From contig JALDNG010000102.1 in assembly GCA_024349245.1 (NCBI GenBank), positions 766,001-830,000 of the forward strand: DNA of 64,000 nt, given 5' to 3'. This document shows, piece after piece, positions 25,190 to 37,490 of the stretch (positions are counted from its first letter, which is position 1; the number at the start of each line of letters is the position of its first letter). The position numbers and the translations under genes are program-made. Below the pieces are notes generated by a model, which saw only the letters and a list, made by a program, of their open reading frames with translations, made no database searches and was not told the DNA's origin. The DNA is from Neodontobutis hainanensis. Lineage: Eukaryota; Chordata; Actinopteri; Gobiiformes; Odontobutidae.

Positions 25190-27530
25190 TCAAATTAAGG
25201 GATGCTCCCATTGACTGTTGTACTCATTGTAAACATTCAATCCATGGTTGCCAAAAAAAAATCCTATTAGCGTAGCACAAAATGTCCAAACAGATTTAAC
25301 TAAAGACAGTTTTCCTTTGGTATAGGGAACACAGGAGCAGCAAAGAGGGCTGTGTATCTCTTTTCTCCCAAAACTCCTGGTGTATACAAATATAACATGT
25401 CACTGAAGCAGGCATGCTGCCTTTAGCCATCAGCACTATGGCACACTCCTGAGAGTCAGCAAAGATGATGATCACAAAAGCCAGAGCTATCACCATCAGA
25501 CATTCAGTAGACACAAACCGGGGAGAAATGAACCTCATTTTATGAAATTACTGAAGGTCAAAGACTCTGGGAGGAACACAGGAAATGATGAGGAAGTGAA
25601 GAGAAAGTAATCAGAGCGGAAGACTGACAGAATGTGTAGAAGCCAGTAACAAGGCTGAAATCGCGAGGCCCCGGGGCCCGCTGACAACATTACCATACTC
25701 CTCACCTCATGTACACAATACACTTGTCAGCCTCGCCTTGGCGTGGCGCTTCACCCCTTTGAGACTTGACACTGTTGCTATTTTAGAGTGTCACTTAAGG
25801 TTTCAGGCATGAGCTTATTAGTTCAATCAGACTCAGTGCGAGGCTTAGTGTGTGCCAACTTCAAATCAAATGTTGCACGTTGAGCTTGAAGGCCAACTTC
25901 GCCACATCTAGAATGCAGTTTCAGGACCTAAATGTAAAAATAGTGGAAAGCAGACAACAATGTGTTTTAATCCCAACTGTTCTGCATTTAAAAAGACCAC
26001 ATAGTATCACATTGCCAATATTTATACATGAGGTAGAATAGTAAAGTGCGGGCCCAGTGTCCATTTCAGTCCTTTTTGTGTCTGTTTCCCATGGGCTGTG
26101 TATTTGCCACAATATTTCCTTTCATCTCCACCATTTCTCACTTTGCACACCACCACAATCGTCACCTGGATATTGATTCTCATGTGAATAACGTCACACC
26201 AAACTGCAGAGGTGAAAATAGATTTGCTGTGTGACTGAGGCAATAAGGACTTTTCTGTTTCTGTTCAGAAATCTGCCTCAGTAGTGATACATATAAAGTG
26301 TTTTTGGCATACTTCCAGTTATATCCAATACTATAGTGTTTCTACTGGTGACTGTTTTATGCACAATTTCGAATAAAAGCATTTTCAACCCTCTTTACAT
26401 TCATCTTTTATTCAGACCGAAATATGAAGTTACAGTTGGATGCCACTGTTGTCACTAACGCAGAACGACACAAAGACTGTGTTAACATGTTGCTGTAGGT
26501 CCTGGCGCTATTTTGAATGTGACATTTGTCAACTTGTCAACAGGACAAATATAACTCCATGAGCTGATGATTATTCCTCAGCAGCTGTCAGTGTTTTTTT
26601 TATATAACATATAGAAGCAACTAATCGTTATACAGTGTACGTTTAGTATTTATTCAGCTTCCAATCATTCTGACGGGTAATCAATGATTCATGTGAGCTC
26701 TAAAATGTCAGAAATGTATATAAACTACTGGAGTCTGAACATCCTCTGAATTTGACAACTTTTCAACTGAGATTCATCAGTTCCCATGAAAGCTGCCAAT
26801 AATTTTTTAATCAAGCCCTCATGTTGTGCTTTACATCTGTCCGTTATCTATTCAGCATCAAAAACAACACATCTTGCAGCATTATGTTGTCATTGAGACA
26901 GCTCTTGTGCAATGTGTCAAAGCCGAGAACTGTGAACGTCTTCGGCGTTCGCAAGTTGAATGTGTTGGCATCAATCGAGCCACGTATTCACATCATGAGT
27001 GACAACATGTTGAAACATCTGGCGTGGAGCAATCAGAAAACACATGAATACCGTCAGAGCATTAGCAAGCAGTGGGAAAGACACTTCATTTTCGGTTAGC
27101 TGCAGATAACAACAGTTTTAGGTCTTTTAAAGACTTTACACACAGGTAAATTTTTTCTTCCTCAAACCCAAAGCATTGTTTTGGTCACAATTTACCTGCC
27201 ACCGATTAGCCGCTCTGCCGCTAACAGTGGTCAAAATCAAGTACTGGTCAAATACTGTCTGCCTGTCTAATTCTAGGTTGTAGCGCAAAACAGTCTCAGT
27301 TAAAACAAAGTCCACTTTATATGTTGTCAAGACATTTACAAAGATAGACTAACATGTAGTGGCTCACAACTCCATCTAGTGGTTCAAAGTGACAACTGCC
27401 AAAACAAAGGTACATCCAAACATTTACATTTTCTGGAGAATTTACCGAATAGTATAGTATTTCTATGTATTCTTAAAATGTCTTGCTTTCTGTGCAGGTG
27501 TCTATTGAGCTTATGTTTGACATGACACAT
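25190..27530. other. Intergenic, no gene seen
   Basis: Only short, unsupported open frames. The words CATCTAGTGGT near 27,373 and at 16,589 recur in vertebrate repeats but define no element here. Confidence 0.35.
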
Positions 27531-27554
27531 GCTTGGTATTTCCTTCTTTGCAGT

Positions 27555-27716
27555 CCCTCTACAAGCCCATGAAAAGCAAAATGTCAGCGGAGTCTCGTCT
27601 TGCTCCACGACCTCGGTGTCTTCCTCCCCGCAATGTGTGTGAGTGCTATCCATCTGTCAGCCGTCAGTGCCAGCCAGTGATACAGAGAGCTGTCACTTCT
27701 TGTCAGTGCGCTCTGG
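27555..27716 (+). other. Exon-like segment, unidentified
   Basis: An acceptor-like tract (TTTCCTTCTTTGCAG, ending at 27,554) precedes about 160 nt that stay open in one frame and end at CTCTG followed by a donor-like GTGAGG. The peptide is Cys/Arg/Pro-rich and I do not recognise it. No partner exon was found nearby. This may be a non-coding RNA exon or chance. Confidence 0.2.
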
Positions 27717-27766
27717 TGAGGCCTTTTGCAGCTGCCCTGCCTGACTCCAGGCCAGAGGAAATGTGA

Positions 27767-27769
<3 letters not shown>

Positions 27770-27850
<81 letters not shown>
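27770..27850 (+). repeat. (TG)n microsatellite
   Basis: About 40 uninterrupted GT/TG units. Open frames that cross it (Val/Cys on plus, His/Thr on minus) are artefacts. Confidence 0.98.
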
Positions 27851-27853
<3 letters not shown>

Positions 27854-28404
27854 GCTGAGGGGAAAAGAGGTAGTAAAGATGTTGGCCCGGAAACAAAGAG
27901 GGAAAGAATGCAGATGAACTGGACACAACACACTGTTTATATCACGTTACATGAAAATGTCCAGCTGCCATTTGTGACTTTGATCAGCCTCTGTTGGTGA
28001 ATAAGTGTAACTGCAACAACCTATGTCTGTATCTTTGAACATATTATACATAAAAAAGCCTGTAAGACTAGAAGATTAGTGGGTATGTTAGTTTGTACTG
28101 GAACTCTGCAAAGTCAGTCATTCATAAAATCTTGAAGTGCAACATTATGTTTTTATTTCTCCTCCCATTGCATTAATAATATGCAATGTAGCCCAAAATG
28201 AAATATTCTCACACAATTGTTAAGCAGAAAATCAAAAATGCCAAATGACCAAATGAAATATAACTTTACAAACAGTTTCACAGTATGGTTGGTCGGGATT
28301 AGCCAAGAAACCGTGCAGGAAAACCTCTCTGGCAGTGTAAAATGATGCTTATTTGTTAATTGTCTTGGTGCGCGAGTTGGTGCGGCCAGCATTATATCAG
28401 AGAG

Positions 28405-28443
28405 TAGCCTAACCTAGGCTAACCTAGGCTAACCTAGGCTACC
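28405..28443 (+). repeat. Tandem decamer AACCTAGGCT, about 4 units
   Basis: The decamer TAACCTAGGC is repeated in tandem with no substitutions across the core, preceded by GCCTAACCTAGG. Each unit contains the palindrome CCTAGG. No function is assigned. Confidence 0.9.
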
Positions 28444-28449
28444 TAGCAG

Positions 28450-30125
28450 TACAAGATGGATTTTAGTGAGTTTTGCTGTTAATTTTAAACAGAATTTTAT
28501 TGTTCAAAAGAAAATACAATGTATGGTCTTTGATTACTGGCTCGGACCTTTGCTCCTATGTTTTCTGTGTATCTCATGAAAGCCCATATAATTGTATGAA
28601 CTATTACTACCAACCAGTATTTAAACAGGCTTCCTATAGTTGGTTTAGGCACATTAAATGTAAGAAAATCCTTTTTGACACAATTTGGATTAATTTGTAT
28701 TTTAATATTTTGATATAGTCCTATTTGTTAAGGTTTGTGTCCAAGATAAACTGCATAACAACAGGTATTTTAACCCCTACATCTCAGCTGTAGCTATAGG
28801 CTTGTAGCAACCACAGTGTTTTATGAACATCTTGAACATCAGCCTGGAAATAAAATTTTAAAATGACACACAATGACTTCCTGCTGCAGGCGATAGGGGA
28901 AATGGTGATGCAGTGTACCGAAGTGTACAGTGTCATATGTGTATTAGACTAGAGGTACATACAGTTCGGCTTTGGCTCATGAAAATAACTCAGAGATACA
29001 CAGTAGATAATGGCTCTTGTGAGCAGGAGACAACAATAACAGGTTTGACTTGTCAGCTTTTATTTTGGAGTGACTTACGTGACAAGTGTAATTTCACTTC
29101 TAAATATATGGTTCAGGTTTAAAAAAAATCATATTTACTAAGCTGTTAACAGTGTTAGTCAGTGTAAACATGAAAATACAAATGTTTTACTGGGTCATCT
29201 ACTGTCAGAATAAGACATAAAAACACGTTTGAATAAAGTAATATTATATATGTGGATGTTATATTGAGACAGTTTGTCATGTCACTGCTCAGAAAGAATA
29301 ATGATAGTCAGCAGGAATGATATTTTAGTGACAAAACTGTTAGTTATTGTGCACTGACATGTAATCAATATAAATCTTGAGTGTTTAGCATTTATTAAAA
29401 GGTTGGTGTTCCTCCTGTTGTCTCATCCATCTCAGCTGCTGTCTCACGCCACAGAAACATTAAACAAAGTGACCACTGTGTGTGTGTGATCCCTCGCAAT
29501 CTGAACTAATGTGTTTTCCTACAAGACCATAATGTATAGATTGTAAGTGAAGCTTTTCATCTTTCATTGTGAAGTTATTTATTTCCTCTCTCTGATGTCA
29601 GGGAACATTTTTTTTTCACTTCCCCCTTGGAGCTTTTCTCATGAAGCGACCTTCAGAAAGAATGAGAAAGTGTGACGAGTCTCGTGCAGAGTGGGAGAAG
29701 AGACAATGCCTTGGGGGCCACAGAGAGGGAACACTGTGGAAACATGGAGGTAAAACTAAGGAAAACATCAGGGCAACAATCAGAGTATGTCAGCTTTAAT
29801 ACCTTTTCATTATAAAACAGTGTTGGATAAAAACATTTATGGCAAGAGATTTTAAAATTTCGTCAATACGTTCTAATAGCAGATGCTCACATGACCTGGA
29901 ATGTATTGGCTGGTTATAGACTATTGCATTAAATAAGAACTATACTCTGTTTTCCTGTTGCTGTTGATGGAGTATATTTTAATGTATATATTACTGCGAG
30001 GCAAAATCCTGTAAGATTTCCAGACACAGACCAATAAAATGGTAATGCTGAACCAGCCGGACAGTGTGGTGGGGGACAAACAGCAGTGGTTGACAGCAAT
30101 AAAAAGTGATGTCAACATCAGGAAA
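28450..30125. other. Intergenic, no gene seen
   Basis: AT-rich sequence without supported genes or clear repeats. Confidence 0.35.
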
Positions 30126-30129
30126 AGGA

Positions 30130-30325
30130 ACTAAAGGAACTAGAGAAATAGCAAGAAGAACTTAAGAAGGCCTGGAAAGTGAAGGCAACAATGACACCCG
30201 TGGTCATCGGAGCACTCGAGGCAGTAACCCCTGAAACTAGAGGCGTGGTCAGAGCAGATCCCTGGAAGAAACACCAGACATCTCAGTCCAAAAGAGCGCA
30301 GTCCTAGGAACAGCCAAGAAAGTAA
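30130..30325 (+). mobile_element. 3' fragment of a non-LTR retrotransposon (end of the reverse-transcriptase ORF), decayed
   Basis: Translating plus-strand pieces in more than one frame gives WKVKATMTPVVIGALEAVTP near 30,170-30,230 and, after a frame change, DISVQKSAVLGTAK near 30,278-30,320. This order (WKV...PVVIGALG.V...ISVQKS..LGTA) is the C-terminal signature of a common fish LINE polyprotein. The frame changes and the short length show a dead 5'-truncated copy. It ends at an AAGTAAGTAAGTAAAG tail (about 30,320-30,356). Confidence 0.6.
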
Positions 30326-33300
30326 GTAAGTAAAGTAAGTATACAGTAAGTAAAGCCACCACTGTTTAAGAAATATTAAATGTTCAATGATGTTATTTTA
30401 TTGAAAATGTTGTGCTGTTAATTCAGTAACAGGTTGTATATTGAATAAATTATGTCACCAGGAATAAAACCATTAAAGTTGCTTGACCTGAGCCTTTTAA
30501 CCCTAAACAATCTTTAAAACCCAACGTCTTCTACAGAAGATCCTCGTTGTCACCCTCCAACCCTTTTTCTTTCTTTGTCCAATTAGGATGACTAATTCAG
30601 CCACATGATTGCCACCTTCAGTGGCGCTATAATTCAGGACGAGGCTATTATGGCGGTACATTTCGGGAGAAAAATGGTCACATTCCACCAAAGTGCAGAC
30701 TCAGCACAGTTTATGAATCATTTTGTAACACTACATGAACACAGTCATAGCGCCTGAGTTTTACAGCCGCGGCTCACACAGTGATGAATGATGCACATCT
30801 GGGGAAGGATGTCACCTTATTGTGAAGCACAATGAGAGTGCTGATGGACAGCGTTTAAGAGCAAGCGGTGTGTCTACTGTAAACTGTAAAACGTATAGTG
30901 TCTTTGAATATTGTGAAGAGTTTGATTGCCAAGAGATGTTAAAATGGCATTTGTGAAGACACCCCACATAATATATTTGCTGTAATATTACAACAGAGGC
31001 ATGCTTCTGTTACTAAACTCAAAAGTCAAATTTAAACACAAAAATACTATTCTAATTCCAAGTAGCACCCCCTTTGCCATCAATGTTGTCATCAATAATA
31101 AACACTTGTCATTTAAACAATATAGAAATTATAGATTTATATATTTTGCAATATCAAATGTTGCCCTCTTCTTCTGCTTTATAAACATTAAACTACACTC
31201 ACTCATCAGATTCCTGTGATCCAAGGTTGTATGTGTTTACTCCATGAAATGCAAAAAATCAAATGCTGTTTTGAGATCCAGAAAGAAAAAAAAACACTCA
31301 CACCTTGAAGAAAAGTCTCTTCAAAGCCTCTCCAACGCAGTCACAAATTCCTTCCTGAGGCATCGGCAGAATCAAAAACAACAAACATAGCACTTACGCT
31401 CCTCTTTAGTTTCTCAAATGTTGTTTTTGGTGCTGTTTAAAAGGAGCCATACTGCAGTGGGGGGTAAAACACACTTTCAAAAAGTCTCTGAGTGCTTTTC
31501 AAGGCAAACGCATGCAGGGTTTAGTTTCATGCCGCGTGTAATCGTGACATTAGGTTGGTAAACAGTGACAAATTACTCAAATGTTTTTAGGGCCTCACCA
31601 ACAAAGCTTTATTTCAAATTTGGCTCAAAACTACTCCAATGTAGAACCCCCTTTTGCATGCCATACACTCAACTGCATTGTGCACCACTTCTGTTTTACT
31701 AAATGGATGTGTCAGGTTTCGTTCTTTCTTTTTGGAGCCTGTTTACAACGCCGCAGCCTGCTCACCACCCAGAGAGAGTAGCAGCTCGTGCCCCATATAG
31801 ACAGCCCCGTGGGAAGGGTTGGCAATCTTTGATTCTTTTTGAGTAGGCATTTTGTCATGTTTTATATCGTTCGACTAATAAATACACAAGTCCTTGACTA
31901 AAGACTAGGGGTCCCTCTGGACGTTTGTTCTACATGGCTCTCGTTCGCCTCAGACGCACTCCTCCATCTCCCGCTGCCTGCAATTACCTAATGCGCTGTT
32001 TACTGCATAAACAAGCCCCTTTACTGTACATTAAGAAGGAAAGCAGACCTAAATGGCACAATAAACTATAAATGTGTGGAAAGAAACTGTAAATTTCCCT
32101 TTTTTAAGACACTTTTTGAAGTTTATAGATCTCCTAAACAAAGGCTTTAATTTACCAAAATCAGAGTAGCCCAAGTGTTGCAAGTGTCTGAATCAATGTC
32201 AAGTTAGCCCCATGGTGACATACCTGTGCCTGTAGCATACACTTGAACAAGAAATAGACATAGATAGGAAACATTTTGTATATCTGAATCTGTAAATCTG
32301 AAAGAGGTACATTTTCACTAATAATGCAGACGGTTACCTCTGCAGCACTCTGAAAGGTGAGAGGAGGGGGAGTCTTATTGTTAAGTGGGCTTGGACACAG
32401 TTAAAAGGTGAGAGCCGGTGTTTAACAGGACTATTAACAGCTAGATGGGAGATCGATACAGCGAGGTAGAGAGGAGGCGCGTCTCTGTCACCGTGATGTG
32501 TTATTAGGGGCCGACAAAGGAGCGATCTGGCTTCTGTCCAGTTCCTGGGGCTTGTTGAGTACGCTGCTCCTCTACAATTAAACGAGACCCCCTCTTTCCA
32601 CTCTGAGCTGTGGATTCAGAGCCAGTAAATAACCATTTCATAAATTACAAAGGCATTTAACAAGTGTCGGTGTACATGGAGATCTTTGACATAACAAATA
32701 ACACCTTTAGTGGTGAGATTTATTTTAGCACAGACATCATCAGACAACAGTTTCACTCTCAGTATTTACCAAATCCTCCCCACGGGACGGTGAAGGATCT
32801 GAAGAAAAGGCAGGTAGAGTTTGAGACTTTGATTTTTTTCAAAAATTAAAGCAACCAATACAAATATTACTTGTACCACGTGGTGACCAAGAGCATGTCA
32901 ACCTTAGTCAAGCTGTTCTTGTGCCTAAACACACTATAAGAATAGTATTGTTTTAATTTACAAAACAATTACTGCACATTATCAGTTTCCTAACAGTGAA
33001 ATCCATTTATAATTAAATAGAACCATAACAATAATATATTAATTTCTAGTTACTGATAATGGTAAAGCATCTTTTTTGTCTAGCCAGGGAAAAAAAAGAA
33101 ATACAGCAAAACATTCATGTATAATGTTGATTTTGGTATTTTGTTTTGTCAAATATTTGTTTTTTTAAGGTAATGGCTCCTTTTGGACATGTTTTATAAA
33201 GTGTGTTAGAAAGTGTCAATCCCTGCCAATCTGGACCTACAGCATATTAAATATTATCATAAATACCTCTACTTGAGACCATTTCCTTTAATATTGCATT

Positions 33301-36300
33301 TTCTCCTTTCGTCGCTGAGAAGCCGGTGCTAACTGGAGTCTTCTTCTACCTGAACACAAACGGCTGAAAGAAGCACAATCTTAAGAAGACTGTGAATTAG
33401 TCGACAACATGGTTTAAAAACATCTCTGAAACTAGTTAATGCTCACTTCAGATTGAAGGAAGAAATGCAGTTTCACAGCAATGACTGAATAAAAGCCTTT
33501 CCTGTAATCACAGCATAGTTTCAGTTCAGTTCGGAGTTATACCTGAATGATCAAGAATCTCATATTGAGTAAGCATAATTAGTTTTTTTCTTCAATCAAC
33601 TAAATAGATTTCAAAGTTAAATCTTTATTGTTTTGTGAAAAACCTTTTTAGCCTTTTACCACTTAAAAATACAAGAAAGTACAACATTAATGACACAAGT
33701 CCCCTAGAGATATTTAGACATATGAGGCTGTTCACTGTTAAAGTGTGAGTGTCTGATAAACACTAGGGCTGTTGTGTCCGTTCAGGATTTTCTGATCTGC
33801 TGTGAGCTGTCTCTGACCACATAAAGCTTCATCTCACCACTCTGAACCCTGTCTTATGTCAATTTCTCACAGTTTCCCACACATTTAGAACAAGAGCACG
33901 CTCAATCATGTTTCCTTTTCCTTTAATTTAATCTGTGTTTCTTTAAACCATTTAACAAGCTTCTTCATCATAGGGATATACTGTAAACCTACAGCGGCAA
34001 CAAAAGTTTATTTCTTAAATATAAGCGAACAAATAAAATAGCCAAATTTGACAGATTACAGGAGAAAATAAACAGGATTCAGTGGATTCAAGTTCTACTC
34101 AAGTATGTTGATGAATACATTAGCCGATTTTGTTTTATGTGCCCCTCTCTAAAAAGTCTGCTAACATTTCATCATTTATTGAAGGATCACCTAGCATCAT
34201 TAACATTTGCCAACAGAGGCTTTTTAACATTATGTAAGTGACGGATGCCGACTGCAATAGACATCCCTGAGCCTTTTTGGACAATCAGTGCTTTAATGGC
34301 TTCTTCACAGTGACATTTGTGCATGTCCATTTACCGGCGCATGGTGCTTTGAGTGCATCAGTTTGACAAAATGTAGGGTTGCACTCCTCGGTTTTAACCT
34401 CACAATAGTATTAGGCAACCAATCATTGGAATTTGTCTGTTTGTTGTTAGTGTTTGAGCCTATTAAAGCCTCGCACATCGATTTTCCCCACTGCTTTATA
34501 AGTGTGTCATAACTAAAGAGTGCCGTTACTGTTCAAGTTTGTCCTCCAGATGTCTCAGTGAACTCCAGATGCTCTCCAATGCTGTCTGGTACAGTCATCC
34601 TTCTTCATTCCCACTAACAATTAGGTAATGAAATATTGATTTTTAGTTAGATTCATATTGATGCTATTAGCTTTGCATTGATAAATCACTGATGCTGGAA
34701 GCCAGAGCAGGAAGACATTACTGTGTGTTAATCTGATGGATATGCCTTCTTCTTCCTGCGTGTCTCTCTGCACCTGGACCACCATACTTTATCTGCAGCT
34801 ACACACTCACACGGGCAAAATGGCACTTGTTGAGTTCACACACAACTTTACTTATAGTGCATCTCTATAAACTGTAAAGAAAGTATACAATTAGTGGTGG
34901 TCAATATAAAACCTCAAGTGACGTGGATTTATTCATATCACCAAGGATAAAGACAAGGTATATGGACCATTTCACTGAACCACACTAAATGCCCTCTTCT
35001 GCGTCTGACCCCGAACATTAGGACTCAGCTGCTGCTGCTGCTGCTGACAAATCTCCTTATCACCTGCAGCCACCTGTCAGACTGTTTACTCAGGTAACTG
35101 TCATGATACTTGCACTGGGTTTGTGTAAAGAACATTACTTTGGGTATAACAGAGTCATAGACTTAAAAAAACAAAATGGTGGAAATTGTATAGTTGTTTA
35201 TTTGTCCAGGGCAAACTCTATTGTCTAAATAGTATCAGTATGGGTCTCTGTCTCTCCTCTCTGTAATGATCCCGTCATCGCTCCTCTCCCGTCACAGAGT
35301 GGAAGATCTGGCCCGTCCTGCTTTTAACAGCGCCTAACCCTAACCCTAACCCTGGGACTTATAGGAAATGCTTTCATTGTGCATTTCCCCTGCACGTCAG
35401 GTCCGATCTCCGACGGAGAGACGGCGGGTATTGGGATCCAGGTCATAGCACCAAATGTTAAAAGAATTTTTATTTCAAATTAATGAGAGAGACGATGGAG
35501 TGTACAGTGTAGAATGAAGTGTGTGTAGAATGGACAGGTTTAATTCTTGAATGAAGCAACATGGTACAGGATAAGGTTTGCTTGAAAAAGTAAACAATAT
35601 GTGAGATTTTATATCATGCTGTAAATGTGGGAGGAGGTGTATGACAAGTTCCCAGGTGCAGGATTTAGTCCGTGGCAAGTTATGTCTATGTCTATCTTTG
35701 GATTAGCATGATTATGACATGAGCAGGACTAACATGACCTGAACAGGGTTACTACTTTACAAGTTGATTTAAGTATATTTTTCTTGTAAAGAAAAATCCA
35801 TTAACTAAGTATCATTTGAGCACTTGTTAATGAAGAGTACAGATTGAACAGAGATTGATGGGTCCAATGGCTCTGTCACATGACCCTGTTTCAGGCAATC
35901 AAGACAACTGTGAGATATTTTTCATGAAAGTGGAATACAACACAAATTTTTACTAATTTCATAAATTAAAATCAAACGTGTCAGGCTTGAAAGGTTTTAT
36001 AAAGATTAATTTGGACTTAAACTTTCTTGCAGCAGTGTTTTAGCTCCCATTTGATATCTAACATGGATATGGCAATTTTTTATGTTTCTGTATTTGTATC
36101 ATTTTTAAATTTTATTTCAGACATTATATTTTGAAAAATTGAAATGGTCTGAGTATGTGAGACTGCATAAACACTACAGTCTCTCAAGCTGAGGCTACAG
36201 CCCAAACTGCTGCAGCTCTCATAAGAGCAACGCTGGCAGCTGCCACTCCGATCAAGGACCAGTCTGTCTCTGCTCTTTGCTCGACCACAGCCAGGCGTTT

Positions 36301-37490
36301 TGCTGTCACACAACATATGCTGCTGCCTCTCCTCTCCCTCCAGCCCCTGACATGATCCACTCTGTGAGCCTGTGGCCGCCTCGACTCTTGGGCCTGTGGC
36401 TGGTGGCACTTCCAACATGATCTCTGATGCAGCTAACGGAGGCTGTCACTGCACCCAGATGTAACACAAGCCACTGACAAACACACTGTGACAAGGACGC
36501 ATACACACCGCAGAACTCAAGCCTTGTCAATGTGGGCTAGACGGCAGCAGATCTCCACAGGACAATTTTTTTTTTACTATTTATTTCCAGCCACTGAACA
36601 GCCACATACGAATGTCTCTACATGTCATTGATAACGTATTTTATTTTGGCAATGCTTACAAGTCTGACAAAGGAATCCAACTGTGTAACCATTTATTTAT
36701 TCAAATTGAAATGTTGCTTTGTCTGTGGTCACTGGATTTGAATGTGGCCTGATTTGGTTAAATCAGTTTTTATATTGTCATTGAGTACCAGCCACACTAC
36801 ATGAACTCGTATCTTTTTGATTCAGAGCAAGGCCACTTCAACATGTTTTCATCTGAATCAGATTGAGGTCTGATTTGTTTTGTCTGAATGGGCAACTCAA
36901 AATGCATCCATACAATTTAACTTAAAAATCTGTTAGCATTATAAAGCTGAAGGTACAACTAGATTTGCATTTATAGGATGTTTTTTCATGTCCATTAAAA
37001 TGCTTTGAAGCTGATGATTTTGAGGGAATACAGTTTAAGTTAAGTTTAAGTTCGGCTGTAACATCTTGTCTAATTCTTATAATGAACAATTTTACAATAG
37101 AGATACAAATGTTAGCACTGTTAGGAAACAAACATTTTATTTCTTGGTGTTGTCTGCCATCTGCTGGAAGAACAAGGAAAACACAACTAGGCCACACTTG
37201 ATGTTTCCAAAAGCTTTAGAGTTAAGCTATTTCTTGTAACTTGTCTTCTTTCTCCATTGACATCTATAAACTATAACAAGTCTTGTATTAATAAAAATCT
37301 TCTCACAGCTTTTATTCTGGCAAACATTCACCCGTGTAATAATAATTTATAGTACTTATATAAACGCTTTACTTATTCATTATTCATTCACTCCACAGTC
37401 ACACACTGGTGGTGGTAAGTTACATCTGTAACCACTGAGGCACTGCACGCCATGTAGTGTGTAGCAAAGTTGCTACAATAAAAGACTCCG
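30326..37490. other. Gene-free region
   Basis: No supported gene. Conserved-element candidates by eye are 32,330-32,640 and 34,200-34,800 (unique sequence with TAAT words). At 36,180-36,420 a GC-richer patch is open on both strands but lacks a coherent exon context. 37,330-37,450 resembles a worn copy of the 23.84-kb repeat family start. Confidence 0.35.
35334..35352 (+). repeat. Short telomere-like CCCTAA array
   Basis: Three consecutive TAACCC units (CTAACCCTAACCCTAACCC). Too short to indicate a chromosome end. It is an interstitial telomere-like tract. Confidence 0.85.

Noticed and set aside
27584..27931. Overlapping open frames of 63-115 codons on both strands
   Set aside because: They are produced by the 80-bp TG/CA microsatellite and have no splice or promoter support.
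35334..35352. Proximity to a chromosome end
   Set aside because: Only three telomere-like units, with unique sequence and genes on both sides.
36080..36530. Minus-strand open frames of 112 and 74 codons, Cys/Ser/Arg-rich
   Set aside because: The region is open in several frames on both strands because of its base content. No recognisable domain and no coherent exon borders.
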